DNA of 64,000 bases from Chryseobacterium antibioticum. GTDB lineage: Bacteria; Bacteroidota; Bacteroidia; Flavobacteriales; Weeksellaceae. This document shows positions 58,401-64,000 of the stretch, one piece after another (within the stretch, counting starts at the first letter, position 1; the number at the start of each line of letters is the position of its first letter). The notes beneath the pieces are model-generated. The model made no database searches. It saw nothing but the letters and a program-made list of their open reading frames with translations, and was not told the DNA's origin. The stretch lies in NCBI RefSeq assembly GCF_012927325.1, contig NZ_JABBGI010000002.1, positions 186,001 to 250,000 on the forward strand, read 5' to 3'. Made by a program: the position numbers and the translations under genes.

Positions 58401-60300
58401 CGCCCCGGGTGACCATACCAGTCTTGGCAATGCGAAAGATAAATTCGAGCAGCAACTGCTCAACCAGCTTGGTAATGCCTACACCGTAAATGCTCTGGTA
58501 CAATTCGAAGTAACGGCCGAATCAGACTTTGTGGCATCTGGCAACTATCAAACACCGCCACGCCTGTATGGTACACCGATGATCGGTAACAAAACAGATG
58601 GCGAAGCAAAAGAATACAGCATCTCCACCTCCAAGATACAGTTGAATGAAAAGGATGCCACTGATACCGATTCCTTCCTTACTTTCAGCTTTACCACTAA
58701 AAATGCGAAGGAATTTACCAGCGTAGACCTGGATATCACTTATGTGGTCACCCATGTGGAATGCGATATCAGGGATGTGGCAGGGATCAAAGGCTATCAG
58801 GGTTCTAACTGGCTTACATTCATTATACCTGCTGATGTAAGTAGTAATAGCAGCATGCTAAAGACAGCATCTGTTACCTCATCTCTGCAGCAAAGCTTAG
58901 GTAACGTAGATATACCTGTAGTACTGCGCAACTACCCTACACCGCCTACATTGACCACACAAAAAGGCAAAGGCGTATCTGTGGAAGGCGATACCACCAA
59001 AACGCGTCTGGCCAAAGCATCCGAATGGGACTTTACGTATTCGTATACCGAAGACCAGGCTGCGCAGGATAAGATATTTTCTGATATTGAGTTCAATATG
59101 ATTCCGAATCCTTCCGCAAAAATGTTCGGAGCACCTTCCCGCGACCTCTTCAGTGACCTGGCTCAGTTTGTAACCGTATGGCCGCAGGTACTGGATGATT
59201 TCAACCGTTATCTGAAATTGATTAATGCTCAATCAGACAGCAATGATATTAATCTGGCTAATGCTTATTATGCATTACAAACGATGGTCACTTTGACCCA
59301 TAACCTTGCTATTGCCTGGAGCGAATTCAACAGTCAGCTTTTCGGCAATCCTAACAGCAATGGTACTGCCCGTGCCTACGATTTCATCATCCGACAGACA
59401 GATGATACCGATTTCGACAACCGCTTTCTGGTAACTATCGTGCCTGCGGTGGATATGTCTTCTGATGATCTGTTGCTGTACCGTGGTACTAAAGCTGTGT
59501 TGGAAGCAGATGTGCCACAAACCCCTTACGTGACGATTGATAATTATACGAAAGTGAATGCCACCGATAAGAAAGGCTTGCCTATTCCTAATGCGTATTG
59601 GTATCAGGCGGAAGATAAAACCTATCTGTCATGGGAAGAATCCTTCAACATTCCATCCCGCAATGTCAACGTAGATTCACTGAATGTGCTACAGTTCCAA
59701 TATGCGTGGGCAGGCTTGTCTATTATACGTAATGAAGACCTAGTTCCTTATAATCCGACCGTGAACGACTTTATATACCGCACACCGTTAGTAAGATTTT
59801 CTAATAAACTGATCCCATTACTAAGCAATGATGATACCTTTGACATTGCCCGAATTAATAATGATGCGGGACTGAACCTTCCGCTTGCCCAGCAATTAGC
59901 CAACTTCTTCAGCACATTCTTTACGTACGATGAATTGGCAGAGCAATTGGTGAAGCTCAGCATATCATGGAATTATCCTTTACTGGCAGCTTCAGGAGAC
60001 CTATTGCCTGCTATAGAATTACCCGTACTGCTTGCAGCGCCATTCACTTTTGAAATACCGACAGATTATGAGATTCCTGCGGGAGGATGCCAACCATCCT
60101 TCAGCGACTCCGACCCGTTTGTTTGCCGTCTGGCCAATACGCTTAAAACATGGTACAGCCAGCACAAGCCTGTCAACAACGGGGCCTGGTTCCAGATTGA
60201 TATAGCGGTATTCTCATCCCTCAGCGAAAGTAAACTGCCGTTGATAGAGCTTAAAAATATCATACTATATTATAAAAATATTACAGATATAAATGCGTGA
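49405..60300 (+). CDS. 3631-residue giant protein with LysM-like repeats
   Basis: No signal peptide or type IX sorting domain. Residues ~1-1190 are almost all beta, with many amphipathic strands in units such as LNITQFSLNATIP and ISLDGFSVTYNLDTKDIKVTY and a very hydrophobic core (~1030-1180, GIGLQVGVGYSVNYGILNAGF). An Ala/Pro linker (APHAAARLSAPAATVRIAPA) at ~1193-1215 leads to a mixed part. LysM-like segments appear at ~1544-1790 (five, for example YTIVPGDTLTSMAAAI) and ~2222-2365 (three, for example YYVNSPDDTIDSITARFNI). The rest (~2400-3631) has no motif I recognise. The frame is uninterrupted over 10.9 kb, so the protein is under selection. LysM binds peptidoglycan or chitin, so contact with a wall is likely. 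Confidence 0.9.
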   Translation: MSLSKLAATFRSQAAANNNNITIDAASFTDSDLIPQAGLDDLLSKSYKLPADSFLLIDTSGTSIPEPVGNTLTISNATAAILNVEKSNTSVTLIVTANDADEVQFTIQINLSNWIFATSWPYMTGGVFDNLPYTSPSFVFSTQEVPAFKWQQKNISLTEGQNFAALITLTKWLQPVVNFFTSWTSSTQLALVGSIDPSQVNNEDIVYPDLDLFVNVDATLISLGFLKVSNPGIGFQIKTEEEIIPTEPEDEGDALRLEYETDDGLMPTAGETEKVQTPILYFQLLLAAGDAIVLNFSAAVESGSSSFLLNVASEPDKPLTPLSLFGLMAGQNWFQTIPPTLQQYLNSIAFKGFNTSLDFSNGLSITSVSAYIGSNGAWTLFDNFVIEQFDVNWVIIGPGTTNAQSLYFSARVNFFPTIFVGGFDVEITSDLTLSAAFTGSVTFNNLLSAITAGAINIPENLLLVEFTAFGINMDINSKYYEFYANANIDINFITNVSVTDGTLRLTSSSPASGTGPSIFTAQVSGLFAIGSLQLNTDVNYNSSDGWDLSLAMPEGRNLNLGELIKQLFQTISLPTSFLPDSLNITQFSLNATIPNGTGKSSYEVKGGLQWIFNFPIIDQKINIIANLWLKYEAASNDSATGKYSGGVLGSVTLDYFNATVGISYNFSENNQQLAITWEGFTAMYDISGQSRTIVFSIKNWTLGGLITSFMKMLFNPTFELDAPWDILNKISLDGFSVTYNLDTKDIKVTYKLPKTLNLIFININGINLTKTEKGVFITFDGNSVVPSINDSNLFKPSTGGQDIQKMPEVPGQGNQYFDLRLLAMGQHVELVNPAQYNSIKDVTKAMQEAFTEPKPGTVPIGPGSGNTLLQFNEDSNWLIATNFGILNAGTKDKPVWTLDMQVVFNDPNLYGLRIAMAGGKAKILEGLDFEIMYKKISDSIGVYQIDLTLPNALRYLQFGAVNITLPSIGIEIYTNGDFMVDIGFPYNMDFSRSFTLQAIVPPGIPAMGSGGLYFGKLSSATTNKVPKTNYGNFNPVIVFGIGLQVGVGYSVNYGILNAGFSITMFGIIEGVIAAYYPYSGALQESNKEQVETSYYYYLQGTIGIIGKLYGSIDFGIISASVNITVMVYAQATFEAYNKIPLAIVASVDVRVSAKLNLGIFSITIHFTFTAKIRFDLTIGTDQTAKAPWNNNLGAPHAAARLSAPAATVRIAPARIATPLDGAMPVEFATIDAFEATEEIWPDQMVIRRSPHMPINYCSVLATISADSLPTLNLYFVPHLTISGPENGNLKGQTAQYVATLFTDAPDPSGDGNGTTTSFEYLCADFFRWLVLNYIDHTPSQSARAEVDTEGISKADLDALIAFLSSESNPFPIPTHDLLNFLQNSFQAVNVQLLQDNLTAAAIFPMFFDLELKVPDISLDIQFNNYNMATQEYLSAVKEWFNELAVKVQEETATAARFAVSDPQQWSMSTFVFEDYFVLLGKQLAGYASDSMDNFTYRLSNGNSLSAMVNWANGISVDGTNNKVYVQDIATANQTHPLTGNNPVVITGVMYDIADGDTFTSVAAIYAITATMLITENAAVPGLLAPQTLTYKGNSYNVQATDTINAVAAGLKTTVKDLAADTSFQNTAVLMTGSWLIIGAAIYTAKNEDTFNGICTNVYKKLDVSALLMQNQITPGLFIAGNSFEYNTIPYTIVPGDTLTSMAAAISIVANATVTPQDLASDLQVQALQVQPLGQVLVQPFIHTTITFGDAVEADTLDTLAQQYNTTAALLANNYANQQQDKFFYDGEGYTNANIPGLQYLTVGSILEYFTDNNSYGQLSGMVSRYQLHGMRLPTTLPGLTLSKDSPCTGSNCALYALTGQEFDLPATIPADFSIQLINNSLSWLQFNGKTMKEEGGNTLDITLTSEDLNQISTLLTYAQETGIQPDVLELTPMQPFNLQAVQYTFQTTTQWQTSGALNLPYGSPGDQSNISPLIWQFPSGLLNQLALPKEQGSAFSVQIGQYDAAKGVMDYWPSSYYGWSTMVDIELKLLDTDSTASVNAYSYELLGASEADATILQRLLLALDPKSVNNNTDKIVDIQWLYEGSDGLLSVGMEHMKTFIVQANLSTETNPDTSLKMAAREEAETAPTTGVLNSIYDFIRLLWECSITRSGGYYLMYNETEGNTGFPSSVFGKGDTANVRLLVTYSSQYNNKPTDYMTCAVTGDKIDASSCVVYAQSEMQKGLSYYVNSPDDTIDSITARFNILPAELVELNKKVVLNTKADATNPAQYPVPVITFNGLVSEVGTNGPGNSLNSIAAYYEVDAAAIQQLNPGISDWNNLPLWQLILLPQVQYTIGGKAGVTFETIAAYYFIDMAAMAWAVRDVVNIFVNPTTLTINDQILHKVTAVQQGTAGFDLNRTNPNPDPDKQPKVTDPDYAKVYLNNMYNLLSYQVVENSWFTESIVGLPAGPAKPQTQDDVLGKTDDSNGDDDLIWYYNQVVPIGKFAKPNAFMSYPAGYPQENDNPYRGIGHPVQVHFDWVDYYGNVTVTPFSDPQLDPATPVNNPPIQTGYVDELKGLGKWPSVELSYLFDLGTDNLPELKLGFNFNTQRYNELPDVPADQQQDWKQNAANDLLTYTNVYYQLTQLNPVDGKNTLTVTLSTSLTPGKATDLSGDQFNQLLQFVKDIYTYLSARSQGNQGTAPVMNPLTSPVNVADIDTHSILQLTVNLDFYRDLQYVNTDFKDSTLVTRALTQVKPKTMSTTAQDGTDPQYSLNEFAALFEAAFLSVDNYELKIAIGTNAATAGGVNNQAVFVVRMGLKSGQGIYWQVNQVGTYQLTADSIAQLTTDGVPADVTSAVHTLVGTLYDSRDLFDTALQQQLTAEQFNQYRINIYTYSLLNAVFYAPKPLATSLVSKGGVPICDYLTGQGLDCSKGEVQTFTSIDMDNWGAQSLNAIDVFLSADYAIPAFLVDQLKSDEEKAWLETQGIDATTYLQAITNAKTKLAGAIASEVEPILTAPYVSSAPGDHTSLGNAKDKFEQQLLNQLGNAYTVNALVQFEVTAESDFVASGNYQTPPRLYGTPMIGNKTDGEAKEYSISTSKIQLNEKDATDTDSFLTFSFTTKNAKEFTSVDLDITYVVTHVECDIRDVAGIKGYQGSNWLTFIIPADVSSNSSMLKTASVTSSLQQSLGNVDIPVVLRNYPTPPTLTTQKGKGVSVEGDTTKTRLAKASEWDFTYSYTEDQAAQDKIFSDIEFNMIPNPSAKMFGAPSRDLFSDLAQFVTVWPQVLDDFNRYLKLINAQSDSNDINLANAYYALQTMVTLTHNLAIAWSEFNSQLFGNPNSNGTARAYDFIIRQTDDTDFDNRFLVTIVPAVDMSSDDLLLYRGTKAVLEADVPQTPYVTIDNYTKVNATDKKGLPIPNAYWYQAEDKTYLSWEESFNIPSRNVNVDSLNVLQFQYAWAGLSIIRNEDLVPYNPTVNDFIYRTPLVRFSNKLIPLLSNDDTFDIARINNDAGLNLPLAQQLANFFSTFFTYDELAEQLVKLSISWNYPLLAASGDLLPAIELPVLLAAPFTFEIPTDYEIPAGGCQPSFSDSDPFVCRLANTLKTWYSQHKPVNNGAWFQIDIAVFSSLSESKLPLIELKNIILYYKNITDINA

Positions 60301-60434
60301 CATAACATACAGAAATGAGGGTTATTGAACCTTGTCCGGTTTGAACTCCTTTAAACTTCACCACTAAGCAAAATCTATAATTTTGCATTAATAAAAATAA
60401 GCCACTGCAAAAGCAGTGGCTTTAAATTTGTTTA
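60301..60434. terminator. terminator at the right edge of the accessory operon
   Basis: A perfect 10-bp stem (60399-60408 with 60413-60422), loop AAAA, followed by T-rich sequence. It lies between the operon end and the esterase on the opposite strand and can serve both. Confidence 0.8.
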
Positions 60435-61637
60435 TCATAAAACAGCTGAAGTCCATAAGTTTTCCAGGTGATTAGCCTTTAAAAACTCTCCTATTTTATT
60501 CCATTCAATCTGTCCGGCAATAGCATTGGGATTAGCATCAAAAACATGTTCACCATACGGAATTTCAACATAGGAAACGGGAAGTTTCAGATCTTCCGCT
60601 TTTTTCACAAATTTTCTTGTCGCTTCTATATTTACAACGTGATCTATTTCACCGGCAATAATGAATGTCGGAGAAATTCCTTCGGAAAGCTGGTCTATTA
60701 AATTCAGCTGTGCATAGCGCTGTGGAACTTCGGTGGGTGATCCCCCAAGATATCTTCTGGCTGCATATTTCAAATCGATATTTTTTTTCTCATCTATTTT
60801 CTGCCAGATTTCGGATAAGCTGACGGGCGGATAAATAGCAATAACGCCGGCAGGAACCGGAGGCTGCGGGGAATCGTAAGACTTTGCAAAACCTTTCCTT
60901 AATCCTAAATCTGCCTGCATCACCAAAGCGGCTCCAGCAGAGCCACCTACCAAAACTATTTTATTCGGATCAATGTTGAATTTTTTTGAATTTTTCACAA
61001 TAAACCCCATCGAAGTCACTACTGCATTAACAGCAGATTCCCAATTGTGCCGGTCTTCCCTTCCTAAAGGGTAATCGATGGAGAAAACGGTGTATCCATG
61101 ATCTTTGAACCAATTGGCAGCATAACCGATCTGAGTTCTGTTCCCCTCAATAAAAGCACCACCATGCACAAGAATAACCGGTATTGCAGGCGCTGAAGAT
61201 TTTGTTTCCGGCCGGAAAACATCTATATGCTGTTCTTCGTTGTAAATTGTGAGATAAGAATAGGTTTCTGTAGGTTTTATAGGTTCATCAGAAGTTTTTA
61301 ATCCCTGAGAAAATGAAACTTGGGTATTGTATTTTTTAGCCGTAGAAAACATAACTATAGTGAAATACATCTGGGCAAGAAAAAACAAAACCGAAAGGAT
61401 TAGATTAGCTTTCAATAATTTACGCCAGTATTTTCCAAATCTATAAAAAAGAAAACAAATCAATAGTAATACCAGACTCAAAAGAACAAACTGTGAATTG
61501 AACTGCATGGTAAACGAGCTGCTGTATCCACTCAGAAGCATGGGTGCTTTCAGATACACTGAAGCCATGGGAATAACTAACAACACCAGGATAATGAAGA
61601 GCAAAACTGCAAAAAATATATTTAAAAACTTTTTCAT
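60435..61637 (-). CDS. membrane-anchored alpha/beta hydrolase (esterase/lipase type)
   Basis: A 400-residue protein with three N-terminal hydrophobic segments (~5-28, ~48-66, ~78-100) and a hydrolase domain after ~130: oxyanion motif VILVHGGAFIEGN, strand YTVFSIDYPLGRED, nucleophile elbow VLVGGSAGAALVM (Ser), acid IIAGEIDHVVN (Asp), His in YGEHVFDANP. HGG plus GxSAG is typical of the hormone-sensitive-lipase-like/carboxylesterase group. The start lies 4 bases after the TonB-dependent receptor stop, so it is probably translated from the same message. Confidence 0.92.
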   Translation of the reverse strand: MKKFLNIFFAVLLFIILVLLVIPMASVYLKAPMLLSGYSSSFTMQFNSQFVLLSLVLLLICFLFYRFGKYWRKLLKANLILSVLFFLAQMYFTIVMFSTAKKYNTQVSFSQGLKTSDEPIKPTETYSYLTIYNEEQHIDVFRPETKSSAPAIPVILVHGGAFIEGNRTQIGYAANWFKDHGYTVFSIDYPLGREDRHNWESAVNAVVTSMGFIVKNSKKFNIDPNKIVLVGGSAGAALVMQADLGLRKGFAKSYDSPQPPVPAGVIAIYPPVSLSEIWQKIDEKKNIDLKYAARRYLGGSPTEVPQRYAQLNLIDQLSEGISPTFIIAGEIDHVVNIEATRKFVKKAEDLKLPVSYVEIPYGEHVFDANPNAIAGQIEWNKIGEFLKANHLENLWTSAVL

Positions 61638-61641
61638 TGGA

Positions 61642-63999
61642 TTAAAATTTATAGGTTACCGTAAGATATCCGGAAGTTGGTGGAATCGCAATCGTGAAAT
61701 AAGGAGTATTGTTAGCAACTGCAGAAGCATATTCAGCCTGGGTAAAGTTTTCAAAGCCGGCAAGCTGTTGCTGGAGGGTTCCCGGTCTCTGATAGCTCAT
61801 CACTCCATATTTATTAAATACATTGTTCACATTGATGAGCATGCTGAGATTCTCATTTAAATTATACCCTATCCCTAAATCAAACTGTGAAAATCCAGGC
61901 AATTTATAGACATTGGTATTGCTCCCCTCTCTTTTTCCCATATAATTCCAGGTTACAAATCCAAATGCTTTACCAATTTTTAAATTAGGAGTTACATTAG
62001 CCATAATTTTTGGTGTATAGGCAATAGTAGTTCCTGAATATGAAAATACGGTATCATCTGCGGGACCGGGTGCACTTCCTAAGTTCCATAAGTAACCTTC
62101 CTTCACTTTCGGATTCTGCAATGTAAGCACAGCTCTGATATTGAAATTATCGGTCGGTCTGATATTGGTTTCCAACTCAATCCCAAATGTTTCATTTTTA
62201 TTATATAATGAAGGAGTTGTGTAGAACCCGCCTTTCCCGTCATCTGCCATAAAGCTGTAAGGTACATTGCTCAGTAAGCTGTAAAATGGAGTTATAAAAG
62301 CATCAAAATAGGTTGTCTTCGTCTTAAACCCCATTTCTACCTGTTGCGTTTTTCTCGATTGCGGATCCAGTAAATCTATCGTTTCCGGTCTGTTGGCTGC
62401 AAAGAACATATCAAGGTCCGGAGACTTGCTGCCTTTAGAGTATCTGGCATATACGGCAACATTATTATTAAATTTATAGTTCAGCGCCGCTGAATAGGAA
62501 AAATTTTCCAGCTGTCTGTTGTAGGCAACGTTCGTCAGTTTTGTCAGGGCGTTGTTATTGTACAAGGTATAAATGCTACCATCTGTACCTCCGTTTTTAT
62601 CAGAAAACAGATAGGTTCGCGTATTATCTCCTTTGATCCATACTTTTTCATACCGTATTCCCCAATCCAGTGTCAGGTGATCCGTAATATCCCAGGTATG
62701 CCCGAAAAATACAGCTCCCTGTTGTTGTTTAGCTTTGAATTCCAGTAAATCTCCGGTGCTTCCGGCCGCCTGGGCAAACCCATCACCGTTGGTTAATTGA
62801 TAAACACCTGGTTTTGTAAAATCTAAAGTGGTAACTCCCGTTAAACTTAAGGTCATCATTCTTGGCCGGTTCTCTAAAGTCGTAAGCCCTATTCCATTGA
62901 TTCCCGAAAAACGCCATACATCCGAATAACCATAATAACCACCAAATGAGAAATTCATCTTGTTCCATTTTTTATTGATGGTCAGCTGGTTCATTGATTC
63001 CTTGACCTTATTTTCATAAAAATTAAGCGCTGACATTAAAAATGAATTATTCTGAATAGACTGACCCGGCAATTGATTCTTGGTGATCTGGTAAACCGGT
63101 AATCCTCCGGCCCCCAGAGCAGAATTCACACTGGCAAGCTCCTGTCCTGTGAGGGCATCCTTAAAGGAATAGGTCCCCACTCCCAGCCCGCCGACCAAAA
63201 AATAAGAGGTCATATCATCCAGGGATGTAAGAAAAGAATTTCCTACGCTATTCTGTACCACGTCATTATCAGAATACTTACTTGCAAAAAACAGTTTCCA
63301 GTCATTTCCCAGGTTGTGCTCCCAGTTTAATCCTACAGATCGGTATTTGTTACTCACCAGACGGCCTGAGTTATAATCTATATTCCCTCCATGAATAAAA
63401 TCCGGAGAATTATACTGTAATTTCGGAATCAGTAAAGATGAACTGCTGCTGAACCCTTCTGCCGGCTCAGGACTTGTATAATTTCTTGTAGGAACCAATT
63501 GTGCATAGCCATTTTTGTCGTCAAGATACTTTAGAAATACTTTCAGACTTCCTTTATTGTATTTTTTTACGATGTTTGCTTTTACCTGTCCCCCATTATT
63601 AAACGGATATCCTGCATATCTGGCTCCCAAATCATACCTGTAAAATCCGCCAACATTAAAAAACCAGTTATTTCCCAAAGGTCCTCCAAAATTAGCATCA
63701 AGTCTGTGATACCCGGAATTATTTGCTCCCTGGACACCATATTTGGCCCGGATTTCTCCTCCGAATTTATTTCCGCCCGTTTTGGAAATATAATTGAAAA
63801 TTCCACCTGGCGCATTGGCCGCAGTAATAGAAGCAGGGCCTCCTCTCACGGCATCAATCTGAGAAATTGTGGCATCTGCTCGTAGAAAAAAGTCAGGGCC
63901 ATAATTATAATAGGTGGTATTGGTTACCGGCAAACCATCTTCCTGCATAGATATATATTCGTAAGCAAACGTACCATCTGAAGAACCTGCACTGATCCC
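61642..63999 (-). CDS. TonB-dependent receptor, 5' truncated by window edge
   Basis: Outer-membrane import receptor, partial. The frame is open to the window end (GISAGSSDGTFAYEYISMQEDG...), so the ATG at 63948 is internal. The plug domain is visible in VTNTTYYNYGPDFFLRADATISQIDAVRGGPASITAANAPGGIFNYISKTG. The barrel follows with repeated aromatic-rich strands, and the last residues SGYLTVTYKF end in the Phe expected for BamA-dependent assembly. No SusD partner gene is next to it. Substrate unknown; the esterase gene downstream may process it. Confidence 0.94.
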   Translation of the reverse strand, partial: GISAGSSDGTFAYEYISMQEDGLPVTNTTYYNYGPDFFLRADATISQIDAVRGGPASITAANAPGGIFNYISKTGGNKFGGEIRAKYGVQGANNSGYHRLDANFGGPLGNNWFFNVGGFYRYDLGARYAGYPFNNGGQVKANIVKKYNKGSLKVFLKYLDDKNGYAQLVPTRNYTSPEPAEGFSSSSSLLIPKLQYNSPDFIHGGNIDYNSGRLVSNKYRSVGLNWEHNLGNDWKLFFASKYSDNDVVQNSVGNSFLTSLDDMTSYFLVGGLGVGTYSFKDALTGQELASVNSALGAGGLPVYQITKNQLPGQSIQNNSFLMSALNFYENKVKESMNQLTINKKWNKMNFSFGGYYGYSDVWRFSGINGIGLTTLENRPRMMTLSLTGVTTLDFTKPGVYQLTNGDGFAQAAGSTGDLLEFKAKQQQGAVFFGHTWDITDHLTLDWGIRYEKVWIKGDNTRTYLFSDKNGGTDGSIYTLYNNNALTKLTNVAYNRQLENFSYSAALNYKFNNNVAVYARYSKGSKSPDLDMFFAANRPETIDLLDPQSRKTQQVEMGFKTKTTYFDAFITPFYSLLSNVPYSFMADDGKGGFYTTPSLYNKNETFGIELETNIRPTDNFNIRAVLTLQNPKVKEGYLWNLGSAPGPADDTVFSYSGTTIAYTPKIMANVTPNLKIGKAFGFVTWNYMGKREGSNTNVYKLPGFSQFDLGIGYNLNENLSMLINVNNVFNKYGVMSYQRPGTLQQQLAGFENFTQAEYASAVANNTPYFTIAIPPTSGYLTVTYKF

Positions 64000-64000
64000 T

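Noticed and set aside
49405..60300. Giant ORF as a non-ribosomal peptide synthetase, Rhs/YD toxin or adhesin
   Set aside because: No adenylation or condensation motifs, no YD repeats, no signal peptide or type IX domain; LysM-like segments and beta units fit none of these.

Overview
The window looks like chromosome from a Chryseobacterium-like member of the Flavobacteriia (Bacteroidota). Evidence seen in the sequence: AT-rich genes, A-rich leaders without strong Shine-Dalgarno sites, promoters of the Bacteroidota form TTG-N(18-20)-TAnnTTTG, several exported proteins ending in type IX secretion C-terminal sorting domains, and lipoproteins with acidic residues just after the lipid-carrying cysteine. 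The genus is an inference from gene content and protein style. I saw no rRNA, tRNA, CRISPR array, transposase or phage gene.

Layout. 1-8.5 kb: 3' part of an acyl-CoA dehydrogenase with a DinB-like protein, a secreted multidomain metalloprotease, a lipoprotein that looks like a TNT-type NAD glycohydrolase with a possible immunity partner, and a four-gene operon of a MazG-like protein, a thioredoxin-like protein, a DUF4230-like protein and a small charged protein. 9-13.3 kb (minus strand): complete leucine operon leuA-C-D-B. 13.5-16 kb: helical repeat protein and an M19 dipeptidase. 16.3-20.8 kb: thrS, infC (apparent AUA start), an alpha/beta hydrolase, rpmI, rplT. 21-24.7 kb: three tandem secreted M28 aminopeptidases. 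24.8-31.9 kb (minus): complete histidine operon hisG-D-C-B-H-A-F-IE preceded by a histidine-rich leader peptide and attenuator. 32-43 kb: glycosyltransferase, dapD, small regulators and lipoproteins, a cold-shock gene with a long leader, mreB, pncA and an S15/CocE-type hydrolase.

The unusual part is 43.57-60.30 kb on the plus strand: two small related beta-rich proteins, a 1217-residue protein, an endonuclease/exonuclease/phosphatase-fold enzyme, and a 3631-residue giant with at least eight LysM-like segments. Gaps are short, no internal terminator is visible, and the three large genes are richer in G+C and C-ending codons than their surroundings. Apart from the second small protein, none has a recognisable signal peptide or type IX sorting domain. 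I read this as one horizontally acquired operon for an undescribed multi-protein system. Its function is not known to me.

The window closes with an esterase and a TonB-dependent receptor on the minus strand, 4 bases apart and probably one transcription unit. The receptor runs off the end.
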